Assembly: GCA_030407085.1 (NCBI GenBank)
Contig: CM059582.1
Coordinates: forward strand, 139,424,501-139,488,500
Direction: 5' to 3'
DNA: 64,000 nt
From: Trichopria drosophilae
Taxonomy: Eukaryota > Arthropoda > Insecta > Hymenoptera > Diapriidae
Within the stretch, counting starts at the first letter, position 1. Each line of letters starts with the position of its first letter. The translations under genes were made by a program, and so were the position numbers. Shown piece after piece: positions 45,715 through 56,279 of this stretch. Under the pieces are notes generated by a model that saw nothing but the letters and a program-made list of their open reading frames with translations, made no database searches and was not told the origin of the DNA.

Positions 45715-46998
45715 TTGTTGTTTCTTGAAAGAATTTATTATGTAATACATAAATCAAATATAATGAATAAAAATAATAATCTGTTAATATTCGCCAAAAA
45801 GTCGCTGAAAGGTCTTGCAAAAACCTTTATTCAAGGAGAAAAAGCGATTAGATCATGGGATCAGCTACGCCAATGTTTAGAGCGCGAATTTTCATGGAAG
45901 GTGAACAGCGCTGACCTTCATCGACAACTGACTGCACGAACAATGAGAAAAGGCGAAGGCATTCGCGAGTACGCTCTATCGATGAGAGAGATAGCTGCCC
46001 GAGGCGCAATTGAAGACGAGGCATTGATAGATTATATTATCAGTGGAATTCCAGATGAAACCGCTAATAAAGCGATACTTTATGGTGCTACGACGTATAA
46101 CGAGTTCAAGGAACGTTTACAGTCCTATGAGAAGATGAAGCGACAGTTTTTGAATGGTCTAAGGTCACAGAAAGTACAGCGGGAAGATACTTCCAAGAAA
46201 ATATTTAAACATCGTGACGTGAAAAATAGTGATAAGAAGGCTGACCGGTGTTACAACTGTGGAGAAGTGGGTCATCGATCAAAAGAGTGTACGAAAAGAG
46301 CACAAGGTAATAAATATTTTATGTGCGGAGAATTTGGTCACATTGTTGCTCATTGCTCCTCCAACGTTAATAATCTAGAGACTCCTAAGATCGTGCGCGG
46401 TGTATCGAAAAAATGCGAAAAAAATATATTTATTAATGGCATTAAGATTGTTGCACTAGTAGACTCCGGGAGCGACATAACGTTGATCCGCGAAAAACAA
46501 TATCGAGAAATTGGTTCACCCGCTCTTACTAAGTGTCGTATTGAATGTTTTGGCGCCGGTTCGAGAAAATTCGAGACATTAGGCAGTTTACGTGTTAACG
46601 TTTTTATCGACGATGAAACATATCCGATTAAACTTCACGTGGTTTCGGATGACGTAATTCAGAACGGTTTGTTACTAGGAACTGATTTTTTGAATGTTGT
46701 TGAGGTCAATATAAACAGAGGCGTCGTAAGAATTTCGAAAGTTAAACAAGATACTGAGCATGTACCGGATGTATTCAAAATTTATGCAATAGAGCAAAAT
46801 GATATTGACTTGTCACATCTAAAAGACGAAAGCGTTAAAAATGAGGTTGTAGAAATTATAGAAAATTACTATCCGGAAAAGGTAAAAGATGTCGGTGTTG
46901 AGATGCGTGTCGTGCTAACGGATGATGTTCCCATATATCAACGCGCGCGAAGATTAGCGGATAGCGATATGAAAGAAGTAGACGCGCAGATTCGCGAA
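45715..46998 (+). pseudogene. Ty3/gypsy gag-protease gene truncated inside RT
   Basis: A single open frame. It starts in a retrotransposon gag domain (SWDQLRQCLEREFSWK ... IDYIISGIPDETANK, codons ~45-125). It continues with a CCHC knuckle (CYNCGEVGHRSKEC) and a second knuckle lacking its first Cys (YFMCGEFGHIVAHC). The aspartic protease follows, with active site ALVDSGSDITLI and the LLGTDFL hairpin. The frame ends in the approach to RT (RRLADSDMKEVDAQIRE). At about 46998 the sequence changes to the antisense of an R1-clade LINE, and the last ~35 codons of the open frame are antisense read-through. The intact frame suggests a young element. It is distinct from the gypsy elements at 18887 and 49673. 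Confidence 0.85.
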
Positions 46999-49362
46999 AG
47001 CAGCCATCTTCTATGGTCCTCATGGACCATTTGTCGTGGTTCGGCACCTGGTCGGCGATGTCCTGCCTTAGACACCTGTCTTCGCGGTGTACTGCTGCCC
47101 TCTCCATAGCAAGAAGGTCTATGGGAGGGAGTCCCGCGACCACCGAGAGAGCGATGTCCGATACAGAACGGTAGTCGCGGGCCACTCTTAGGTCGGCTGT
47201 TCTATAAGCCCGCTGACAGGTGGCTCCGTAGCTCTTATGGATGTTCATGTCATCAGCCCATATCGGTGCCCCGTAAAGAATAACGGAGCTTACTACCGAT
47301 GAAAGGAGAAACCGTCGCGGCTGTTTCAGCCCCCCCCCCCCATATCGGGCGTAATGCTGGAGAGCGTACGAGCCACTTTGGAAGCCTTTGCGCCTTCGTT
47401 CATCAGGTATTGTTTGAACAACAGCCGCGCATGTAGAGTGACTCCAAGATATCAAATAGTGTCCACCGTCCTGATCTGCGTATCTTCCACCGTGAAGGTG
47501 GAGTATACCCTTTTTTTTGTTCGAGAGATGAGCAACGCCTCCGTCTTCTCAGCCGCCAGATCCAACCCATGGTTGCTCAACCACCTAGCTACTACCTCGA
47601 TAGCTTCATCTCCGCTAAATTGCACCTCGTCGATGGTCTTCGCGACAACGATTAGTGCAAGGACGTCTCCGAAAGCTACCATGGACACCCCGTCTGGAAG
47701 GGATTGCCTGAGCAGTCCGTCATATAAGACGTTCCAGAGCAAGGGTCCCAGAACCGAACCCTGTGGCACGCCTCCCGTGATGTTGCAGGAGTGCCTGCCG
47801 TCATCGGTGTCATAATACAGGGTTCGGTCTGTTAGGTAGCTTGAGATGGCTTCTCTTAGGTAGAGTGGCACCTTCAGATCTTCGAGTGCCTGCATGATGC
47901 AATCCCACCTGGCTGAATTGAATGCGTTCCGGATATCCAGGGCAATGATGGCACACATGCACCTGGTGTTTCGGCTGCCACTGATGGCATCCTTGGCTAT
48001 TGCTTTCACTCGGCCGATTGCATCGATGGTTGAGCGCCCCTTCCGAAATCCGAACTGGTTTTCGGAAAGACCTCCGGCATTTTCGATGGCTGCTTGAGGT
48101 CTGGCACAGATAACCCGCTCATATAGCCTCCCGGAGATGCCAAGCATGCAGAGCGATCGGAATGAGGATGGGTCGTCCGGGGGATTGTTTCCCTTAGACA
48201 GCAGCAGCAACCTCTGTTCCTTCCACTGTGCCGGGAAGCATCCTTCCTTCAGGCAAGCACTGACTGTCAATGTGAAGATGGTTGGTACATTCAGCGCTGT
48301 AATCTTCACTGCCATTCCAGGTACCCCATCCATTCCTGGGGCCTTACGGTTGGAGATCTTCTTAGCAGCCATCTTTACTTTGGCTTTGGTAACATCTTGC
48401 GGCTCGGCTGCACCAGCAATTGCCATCAGGCCAGTGCCAATCGGCCGTTCCCGCTGTACTGGGAATAAATGGCCGACGACTTTGCCAAGGAAGGATGGAC
48501 AAGATGGTGCGTTGGGTCCCCTGGGCTTGATCTTGTTCCTGACCGTTTTATACGGTCGCCCCCAGGAATCGCGGTCCACCTCCTCACAAAAGTCCTGCCA
48601 GCACTTTCTTTTCGCGGCCTTGATGGCAATCTTGAGCCTCTTTCTCTTTCTTTCATAGTCCGCGGCCAGTTGGTAGTACCGGGGCTTATGAATTGCTCTC
48701 TGGTGCAGCCTTCGAGCCCGAAGGCACTCTCTACGGATATCTGTGATTTCTTCTTTCCACCAGTAAACTGAGGGTCGGCCGCGAGGATTTGACTTCACGG
48801 CCGTAGAGGCATCGCAAGCCGCAGTTATGGCTCGGGAGAGGCATCGGGCTCTCTCTTCTGCTGTTCCCTCCACCTCCGTCAGTTCCAAGCTGTAGAGGAA
48901 CATTTCCCGATCGAAGGCCGCCGGTGCCCATCTCTCTTTGCTTGCGCTCTGCACCTTTCCTGCTGCTCTGCCGGTCATTTGGAGCGGGTACACCAAAGGC
49001 TTGATGGTCACTGCCCGTGTATCGGTCGCTAACTTTCCAGCCCAACCCTTCCCCCATCAATTTTGGGTCGACGAAGGTCAGGTCGACTACGGAGGACTTG
49101 CCGGCCTTGGAGTAGGTCGGCTTTCCCCCCGTGTTAGCAATCTCCAGCTCCAGTAACGAGAAGGCCTCAATGAGGATATATCCTCGATGGTTGGTCTTCG
49201 CGCTACCCCATTCCGTCGCCAATGCATTGAAGTCCCCCCGATCACGAAGGCCTCCAGGGATCCTTGGAACTCGTCGATGGCAAGACTGGGAGGGAGGTAG
49301 CAACTGTATAGTCTTATACCAGCCACCTCCACCCAGGTGAAGTTCGGCAGGGGGTCGGACAT
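46998..49362 (-). mobile_element. R1-clade non-LTR retrotransposon, truncated at both ends
   Basis: On the minus strand the order is endonuclease (frames 49362-49087 and 49303-48731: YLPPSLAIDEFQ, GDFNALATEWGSA, DLTF, SDHQ), RT (49011-47452) and the C-terminal region (47455-46998: RRFLLSSVVSSVILYGAPIW, GLPPIDLLAMER). ORF1 and the start of the endonuclease are missing at the 49362 side, where a GT microsatellite begins. The last part of ORF2 and the 3' UTR are missing at the 46998 side, where gypsy sequence begins. Loss of the 3' end is odd for target-primed insertion and suggests later deletion. Confidence 0.85.
47452..49011 (-). pseudogene. R1-clade reverse transcriptase with broken catalytic site
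   Basis: A 519-codon open frame. The RT fingers and palm are clear: KKISNRKAPGMDGVPGMAVK, then GFRKGRSTIDAI, ALDIRNAFNSARWDCIM, GGVPQGSVLGPLLWNVLYDG. Where the family has F-A-D-D-V, this copy reads MVAFGDVLALIVVA, so the second catalytic Asp is lost and the enzyme should be inactive. TGA at 47452 interrupts the RT/C-terminal boundary, and an 11-base G run near 47330 shifts the frame of the rest. The endonuclease domain is upstream in shifted frames. Confidence 0.85.
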
Positions 49363-49372
49363 CTTATTGGGG

Positions 49373-49435
<63 letters not shown>

Positions 49436-49528
49436 TGTGTGCGTGTGCGCGTGTGTGTGTGTGTGTGTGCGTGTGTGTGCGTGCGTGTGTGCGTGCGTGT
49501 GTGTGTGTGTGTGCGTGTGTGTGCGTAC

Positions 49529-49561
<33 letters not shown>

Positions 49562-49570
49562 TGTGTGTGT
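49373..49570. repeat. GT/GC dinucleotide microsatellite
   Basis: About 200 bp of (GT)n with interspersed GC units and, at 49529-49560, GTGC tetranucleotides. Cys/Val-rich open frames here are artefacts of the repeat. Confidence 0.97.
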
Positions 49571-49629
49571 ACTATGATATTTTAAAGTTCATCGCCTCAC
49601 CGCTAGTTTTACTCCAAATGAAATATGTA

Positions 49630-49657
49630 TAGGTTAGGTTAGGTTAGGTTAGGTTAG
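49630..49657. repeat. Interstitial TTAGG telomere-type repeats
   Basis: Five consecutive TTAGG/TAGGT units. TTAGG is the arthropod telomere repeat. It lies 270 bp from an R1-clade LINE, a clade with members (TRAS, SART) that insert in TTAGG arrays, but the GT microsatellite separates them and no direct junction is seen. Confidence 0.9.
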
Positions 49658-49672
49658 ATTCGTCTGGAAGAG

Positions 49673-50709
49673 TTATTCCATAGGCCGCACACTTACGTTT
49701 GGCCGCCCCTGAGGACGTATTCCATTATCATTCATACCATTAGACATATTCACATCATTTACATCATTTAATAAATTAGGACCTACACTAGAATCATTCA
49801 TACCATTTAATAAATTAGGACGTATACCATTATCATTTATACCATTAGACATATCCACATCATTTACTTCATTTACATCATTTACATCATTTACATCAAT
49901 ATCATTATCACAATTAACATAACCATCATTACTATCTATTATATTATCATCAATTATTTCAACATTTTTCATCAAATTATTTCAACATTTTTCATCAAAT
50001 TATTTCCTTCATTATTATCACTATTTAAAATTTCATTTACATCATCATCCCCCTTCTTTCCTATATCATCATTATCAACATTTTGTATATCCCCCTGATT
50101 CTTGACGGATACATATATTGCCTCGTCATCATACGAGCCTAATATTTTGCTCGCGGGGTCAATCAAACATTGTATATTGTCATTTCTTGTTTCGTCCAAT
50201 TTTTGTTTTGCTTCTAATGGATTTGCTGTAGAGTGGAATTTTTCGCTAAATAATTTTTTAAATTCTAGATAACTTTCAAAATTGTTTACCATAAACCATA
50301 TTTTTGCCTTCCCCTCTAATGTATCCTCTACGAACAATAATCTTCTAATTCCTTTTATGTTTTTTATATTGAAATACCGATCCATATCCTCGAGGAATGT
50401 CACCGGATTTGTTTTGAATTCGTTTTCGAATTTGGGTGCAATTAAGTCGATATTTTTTTTGTTTGTATTATTTATAATTGCACCCAATTCATTTGCACGC
50501 GTTTTTATTTTATTTCCGTAATTATTTTTTCGAATTTCAGTGTGCTGTTGTGTGTTACCCTCGTTTCACTGCCGCATTTGATATTGCATTTCATCTATTT
50601 CTTTTTTCATTTCGGCGAGCATTTTCTTCAATTCTTCGACTTTGCTCGCCGTATTTATTGTCGTTTGCGGCGACACATTGTGGACCTTATCGTCGTTAAC
50701 TAACGTCAT
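49673..50709 (-). pseudogene. Gypsy-type gag with coiled coil, frameshifted by a 23-bp duplication
   Basis: On the minus strand ATG at 50709-50707 opens MTLVNDDKVHNVSPQTT, followed by a coiled coil (KVEELKKMLAEMKKEIDEMQ). A TGA comes near 50570, then NELGAIINNTNKKNIDLIAP and PVTFLEDMDRYFNI (50487-49972), a capsid-like region (GKAKIWFMVNNFESYLEFKK). A tandem 23-bp duplication (ATTTCAACATTTTTCATCAA unit) at about 49956-50001 shifts the frame into an Asn/Asp-rich tail with NDVNDVN and NGMNDNGIRP repeats. A primer-binding site and LTR follow immediately upstream (50853-50873). No pol remains. Confidence 0.65.
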
Positions 50710-50852
50710 TTTAATAAATTATTTTCGTCCCACTATTTATAAAATTCAAAGTTTGAAAATTTATTATTTATTTCAACACCAAACGATTCCATATCAGTCA
50801 CAAATTAATAAAATAAAAATGGGTCACTCGAAAGAATTTGGCTTCTTTCGTG

Positions 50853-50871
50853 CCCCATTTGTTGGGCGCCA
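50853..50871 (-). other. Primer-binding site of the gypsy-type element
   Basis: On the minus strand TGGCGCCCAACAAATGGGG begins one base after the LTR terminus ...CGTTTCA. Its position between LTR and gag leader is what defines it. The tRNA primer is not assigned. Confidence 0.6.
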
Positions 50872-50872
50872 T

Positions 50873-51625
50873 TGAAACGATTCGGAGTCATGTATATAAA
50901 ATCTTTGAAGAATCGTCCAAACATAAATTATACGTAGTCAAATTATTAGTCATTATCATGATTAAAATAATAGATAGGAATCGCTGGTGCCGAAATAAAT
51001 TAAGTCATGATTATTTATCGTCATTATTCAATTAAAATATATTTAACACTTTGAATCTCACAAATAATTGAACTCGTCATTAAAAACAATTAATCACACT
51101 CATACCAACATACTCGAAGTCGAAGCGTAAATATAAAACGAAATAAGAGTCATAATTAAAAAACATTATCGAGTCGTTGGTAAGTCGTGTCAATATATAT
51201 AAAAAATCAGTCATATCGTCAACGAAATATCTTACACGGGTGAAATAGATTAGACATTAACGCGGACACACATTCAATGCACACACTCACACATACATTA
51301 ATACACATAAATATTTGGCAATATTACATAACTACAATCACATATACATATTCATAATCTCATTTTATAACGGACGGAAGAGAAAGAGGCTTACGTAAAA
51401 ATTCTTCGTTCTCCGTACGGTGTCCTTCTGCCCTTTTGTTCTGTTCGGGTTCTCCATCCGTCTCGATTATGGATTCGGCTGCTGTCACCTGGTGAACCCA
51501 AGATGGGTGTCGAACTCCCTCGCAACCACGAGGGAGAGGACCAGCAGTCCTGTATGTCCTGGGACGAACGGAGTTCCGTCGTCAATCTTTAATTGATCCT
51601 CCTGGTTAATTTGTTGTCCTCGCCG
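50873..51625 (-). mobile_element. 5' LTR of the gypsy-type element (gag-proximal part)
   Basis: Starts TGAAACGATTCGGAGTC and is homologous, with many small differences, to the solo LTR 16311-17766. The match continues to CCTCGCCG at 51625, where a Transib-type element is inserted, and resumes at 54039. Divergence between the two LTRs shows they are not a recent pair. Confidence 0.8.
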
Positions 51626-51714
51626 CACACTGTTCGGAGATCGGAAAATGTGGGCAAAACATAAAAAATGCTTCCGATTTGTTTGCTGACCTCATTACTC
51701 ACGTTTTCGATTTC

Positions 51715-52262
51715 GCTGATTACGAATTTGAGCTCAGAATGTCAAAATTCAAAATGGCGGATCCAATATGGCGGATCTCAACCCTGTAACTTTACGAATG
51801 ATGGAACGATTCGCTTCAAAATTTAGGTAGTAATGTTTTCGGAGTCGCTGATTACGAATATCAGTTCAGAATTTCAAAATTCAAAATGGCGGATCCAATA
51901 TGGCGGACCTCAACCCTGTAACTTTGTGAATGATGGAACGATTCGCTTCAAAATTTAGGTAGTAATGTTTTCAGAGTCGCTGATTACGAATTTCAGTTCA
52001 GAATTTAAAAATTCAAAATGGCGGATCCAATATGGCGGATCCAATATGGCGGACCTCAACCCTGTAACTTTGCGAATGATGGAACGATTCGCTTCAAAAT
52101 TTAGGTAATAATGTTTTCAGAGTCGCTGATTACGAATTTCAGTTCAGAATGTCAAAATTCAAAATGGAGGGTCCAATATGGCGGACCTCAACCCTGTAAC
52201 TTTGCGAATGATGAAAAGATTCGCTTCAAAATGTAGGTAGTAATGTTTTTGGAGTCGCTGAT
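51715..52262. repeat. 132-bp tandem repeat inside the Transib-type element
   Basis: Four full units start at GCTGATTACGAA (51715, 51847, 51979, 52125), with the next unit starting at 52257. The periods are 132, 132, 146 and 132 bp. The longer unit duplicates GGATCCAATATGGC. Each unit has the block AAAATGGCGGATCCAATATG. A single diverged copy in reverse is near 7510-7640. Confidence 0.9.
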
Positions 52263-52316
52263 TGCGATACGAATTCTAAAATAGTATATATAATAATGCC
52301 TTACGTTGGATTTTAA

Positions 52317-52317
<1 letters not shown>

Positions 52318-52361
<44 letters not shown>

Positions 52362-52395
52362 TAAATAATATATATATATATATATATATAATAAT
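52318..52395. repeat. AT dinucleotide microsatellite
   Basis: Two runs of (AT)n separated by TTTTTAAATA. Non-coding. Confidence 0.95.
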
Positions 52396-54000
52396 GTCCA
52401 AGCTTATTTTCGGGTCTTCTTTACGGACTTATTAACATTTATCTTTTGTTAAATTGTAAGAGTAAAATTTTTCTTGAAATAATGAGAAGAACAGGATAAG
52501 TATTATTAAATATATAGATTATTTGTTTATTTTGCTTTCTCGAATTCTCTGAAAAATAGTGAGACGAAAACAGAAATAATTTGCAGACATTTAAAATAAA
52601 TATTCTTTTAATCCTACGGGAGTAGAAATCGATTTTACGTCCTTCCCAGGGCGAAATCTTCGGGCGCAAATGATCGAACTCCAGTCGTATTAAAAAGTAT
52701 CGTATGCAACATAGAGGAAATATTGATCTTCGATAATTTCGACCTTGTACCATAATGTACTATTATCTAAATGAGAAATTATATTAGGCATTATTGTAAT
52801 ACGAGAGTTTGTTGTACAATAATTTGTACTGAAACTAAAGATTGACTTCTGAGTTGTGCTATATTGGTTTGCAAAAACACCCGCTTAACATAAAAGAGGA
52901 TACAAAAAACCTGCATACTCCCTACATAGGTTTGCTTCACAGATTTTAAATATAATTAAAAAAAAAGTGTTTTTTCACGTTTTCCATATTCATATATATT
53001 GAAGTGATTGAGTGTGCAGATGAAAAACCACGTTGTGTCGGCCATTTTGGATTACAAGAATATGATAATACATTCGTCACAGTGATCAAGAATCCATAAA
53101 AATAATGACGTTGATAACATTTCAAAAGGGTGCTCACTGTTATGAGTAATAATATTTAAAAAGTCATATTTCACCAAATTTTTCACTTTTGTAAATGCTA
53201 CTTGTTAGGTGGAGTCAAAAACTAAATTTTGGCCTGCGATTCTGGTATTCTGTGCACCATTGTTTGAATAGAAAACTAAAGTTTTAATTGCGTGAAAAAA
53301 AAATGATTATAATTTAAATCAATATCTTCACAATTCTTGGCAATTTTTACCGAATTTGGCGCCATATTGGAACTTAAAACGCAATTTTGACATCGGAATT
53401 TGGAAGGGCGACCTCGAAAATATTAAAATATATGGACTGATATCGAATTTGTTCGAAGACCGTTACGAAAATAATCGATGAAAGGGAAAATAATGATCAA
53501 ATTCTGGGCATTGACGAGTCAGTCGGCCATATTTAAAAATGGGGCAACTCGATGCAACATTTTAGAATTGGAAAATGTACATGTGTGTGTCCTCTAAAAG
53601 ATATCCATGGTCCCGAACCAGGGCACCAAGGGGGAAAAAAACTATTTCACTTTTTTAATGTTAAAAATTGTTTAAAATATGACTTTTGTTATAAACTAAT
53701 TATTTATCCCAATATTTATTTGCAACTATTACAGCCACGTGTGATATTAGTTTGGGTAATATAATATCGGAAAAAAAAATAAAAAACAGCTATTTCTGTT
53801 TATGGAGTTGAATTATTCAGAGGTATATAACGCTTAAAACCAATATGCAATAACACTTAAATTTACTGCCACTCTTGACATATCTTTAAAAAGTACCCAA
53901 CATTTTATTTCATAAATGTTTAAATGTACTACTAGTTATCAGAAACATGTCTACGACACGTAGAACAAGGTTTTGTATTTTTTTTACGAACTTCCAAAGT
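52396..54000. other. AT-rich interior of the Transib-type element
   Basis: No transposase motif, gene or repeat recognised. Open frames at 52439-52753, 52946-53137 and 53552-53764 have no recognisable domains. Confidence 0.45.
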
Positions 54001-54038
54001 GAGGTTTTGCCCGCGTATCTCGATCTCCGAACAGTGTG

Positions 54039-54230
54039 CGCCGCCTCCATTGGTACTCTTGAATTTATTGCTGGCTGTAGAGGTGTGGGTCCACTTTTTA
54101 TCCGGAGCAGCCAGGGTCTCCGTAATTGAGGCAGCGAATAGTCTACCAGAAGGAAGTCCAGGAGAAGAGAGAGTGTGAGGGATACTTACCAGGTCTTATA
54201 ATACCTCGGTAAGTATCCAAATTTTACAGG
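54039..54230 (-). mobile_element. 5' LTR of the gypsy-type element (distal part)
   Basis: Continues the LTR after the Transib insertion: CGCCGCCTCCATTGGTACTC, GAGCAGCCAGGGTCTCCG and GGGATACTTACCAGGTCTTA match 17088-17285 of the solo LTR. Homology stops at TATCC (54220), before the GC-rich U3 of the solo copy, so this LTR is truncated or has a different U3. Confidence 0.7.
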
Positions 54231-54381
54231 CATTATTGTCTTTGCAACGTCGCAGCAGCAGCACGATAAAAAAAGAAAAACAAAGGTTGAAACGAATTTA
54301 TTGTTATTGGAAGAAACCTGGAAGATGTATATACATCGATGGGTATATGAATATATCTCTCCTTATTGACGAGTCTTTTGA

Positions 54382-54552
54382 TGTTGTAAGCCCCTGGGCG
54401 GGGCCAAATTTGGAACTCCAACGAGTTGGATTAGTCAGTTCGTAAAACGTCGTACTAGTTCCATCGTATTCCTGTAAATAAAAATATTAATTTCTAATTC
54501 GTCGTTTATCACGACGAGTTAGTTCTTAGTCGGAGGGAAAGTCCCCCCGACA
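54382..54552 (+). mobile_element. Possible short LTR
   Basis: The segment starts TGTTGTAAGCCCCTGGGCGG, ends CCCCCCGACA, and contains an AATAAAAATATT polyadenylation-like motif and a GTCGGAGGGAAAGTCCCCCC inverted stretch. A GC-rich ~500-bp leader-like sequence follows to about 55080, but no gag or pol. BEL/Pao-type LTRs look like this. There is no second copy in the window to prove it. Confidence 0.3.
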
Positions 54553-55080
54553 CCAAAAAAGGTAAAAGTGGCGAGATCGCCCTCCGGCCAGAGTTGCCGC
54601 GTCGGTGCCCACACTTCAAGGAACGCGGGCGCTACTTCATATGCGGTTCGGCGACGCGTTCCTAGCGGCTACGGCCGGAACTTAACTGCTGGGTTTCCCT
54701 GGGGATTCGAACGTCACCGCTGGCTATGGACCGAGTCTCCAGAGATCAGAGGGCTCGTACACGGAGAGAACTGTGCCAGTATTTAACTGTAGGGAATCCT
54801 TCGCCACTCTACTAAGATTTCGGGGCTGCTTCTGCACCTTATGCAGCGAGATATCAATCTAAGAAAGTCACAGTCTCAGACTGTGAAAACGCTCACGGAT
54901 GAGACAGCAAAACTACGATGCTATCTTCGAGGCTTGCTCCCGCCTAAGTTATACTTTTTAGACTAGAGCTCTCCCGGATTTTTTTGTAGGAAATTCCCTC
55001 CTAGACCAAAAAGGTTTAGTAAATTTGTTGGTCTTTCTTGCATCGTTTTCGATACGGTCGATATTCGATCGGCAATATTC
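54553..55080 (+). other. GC-rich leader-like sequence
   Basis: Follows the possible LTR. The open frame 54568-54786 has no recognised domain. Nothing else is identified. Confidence 0.3.
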
Positions 55081-55091
55081 TGTTTGAAATA

Positions 55092-56250
55092 AATTTGCTA
55101 GGCTTGGACTGATGTTCGGTCCTGAATGTTTCCATCGCTGGGCCGAGATTTGGCACTATCACTTTGCCAGACTTGGTCCGATACTCGGGCCTAATATTGG
55201 GCCGACGTTGGGACGAGGATCGGGAGAAATACCTATGAGATCAATTTGCCAGGCTTGGCCCGATGCGTTGGCCAGTTTTCAGCCGAAGTTTGGCAATTTG
55301 TGATAGCCAGTATCGGCTACCAATGCTGGCTCGATTCTGGCACAGTGAAGTTGCCAACGTTGGGCCAGCATCGGTAGCCGAAAGTCGGCTGTCAACGCTG
55401 GGCCGAGATTTGGCAATATTAATTCGACGGGGTTGGTCCGATGCTCGGGTCGGTTTTGGACCAACTGTGGGCCAACGATCGGCAGTACCTGGTATGAAAT
55501 ATATTTGCTAGATTTGGTCCGATGTTCGGTCCTAAATGCTTCCATCGCTGGGCCGTGATTTGGCACTATCACTTTGCCAGACTTGGTCCGATACTCGGGC
55601 CCAATATTGGGCCGACGCTGGGACGACGATCGGGAGAAATACCTATGAGATCAATTTGCCAGGCCTGGCCCGATGCGTTGGCCAGTTTTCATCCGAAGTT
55701 TGGCAATTTGTTATAGCCAGTATCGGCTACCAATGCTGGCTCGATTCTGGTACAGTGAAGTTGCCAACGTTGGGCCAGCATCGGTAGCCGAAAGTCGGCT
55801 GTCAACGCTGGGCCGAGATTTGGCAATATTAATTCGACGGGGTTGGTCCGATGCTCGGGTCGGTTTTGGACCAACTGTGGGCCAATGATCGGCAGTACCT
55901 GGTATGAAATATATTTGCTAGAATTGGTCCGATGTTCGGTCCTAAATGCTTCCATCGCTGGGCCGTGATTTGGCACTATCACTTTGCCAGACTTGGTCCG
56001 ATACTCGGGCCCAATATTGGGCCGACGCTGGGACGACGATCGGGAGAAATACCTATGAGATCAATTTGCCAGGCCTGGCCCGATGCGTTGGCCAGTTTTC
56101 AGCCGAAGTTTGGCAATTTGTTATAGCCAGTATCGGCTACCAATGCTGGCTCGATTCTGGCACAGTGAAGTTGCCAACGTTGGGCCAGCATCGGTAGCCG
56201 AAAGTCGGCTGCCAACGCTGGGCCAATACTGGGCCGTATGGTCAGCATCG
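55092..56250. repeat. 410-bp satellite-like tandem repeat (2.8 units)
   Basis: Units begin at about 55113, 55523 and 55933 (TTCGGTCCT...TTTCCATCGCTGGGCC), exactly 410 bp apart and almost identical. Each unit is built from shorter degenerate motifs of the type TTGGxCCGATGCTCGGxC and GCTGGGCCGAGATTTGGCA. The repeated open frames of 60-97 codons in three frames merely reflect the period. Confidence 0.95.
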
Positions 56251-56279
56251 GCATTTCGCACATGGGATGAGAAGAGGTG

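Larger units (their letters stand above)
51626..54038. mobile_element. Non-autonomous Transib-type element
   Basis: CACACTGTTCGGAGATCG at 51626 is inverted at the right end (54021-54038), and pairing continues loosely to GGGCAAAAC (about 36 bp). A 5-bp GC-rich target duplication, CGCCG, flanks it (51621-51625 and 54039-54043), and the empty site CTCGCCGCCTCC is visible in the solo LTR near 17085. Transib elements make 5-bp GC-rich duplications and have termini starting CACWATG, so CACACTG is close. There is no transposase. The interior is a 132-bp tandem array plus AT-rich filler. Confidence 0.75.

Noticed and set aside
46999..47109. C-terminal extension of the gypsy gag-protease frame
   Set aside because: The last codons are antisense reading of the adjoining R1-clade LINE, not gypsy sequence.
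49337..49632. Three Cys/Val-rich frames
   Set aside because: Direct translation of a GT microsatellite.
51715..52262. CRISPR-like repeat-spacer array
   Set aside because: Units are contiguous 132-bp tandem repeats without unique spacers, in a eukaryotic context inside a transposon.
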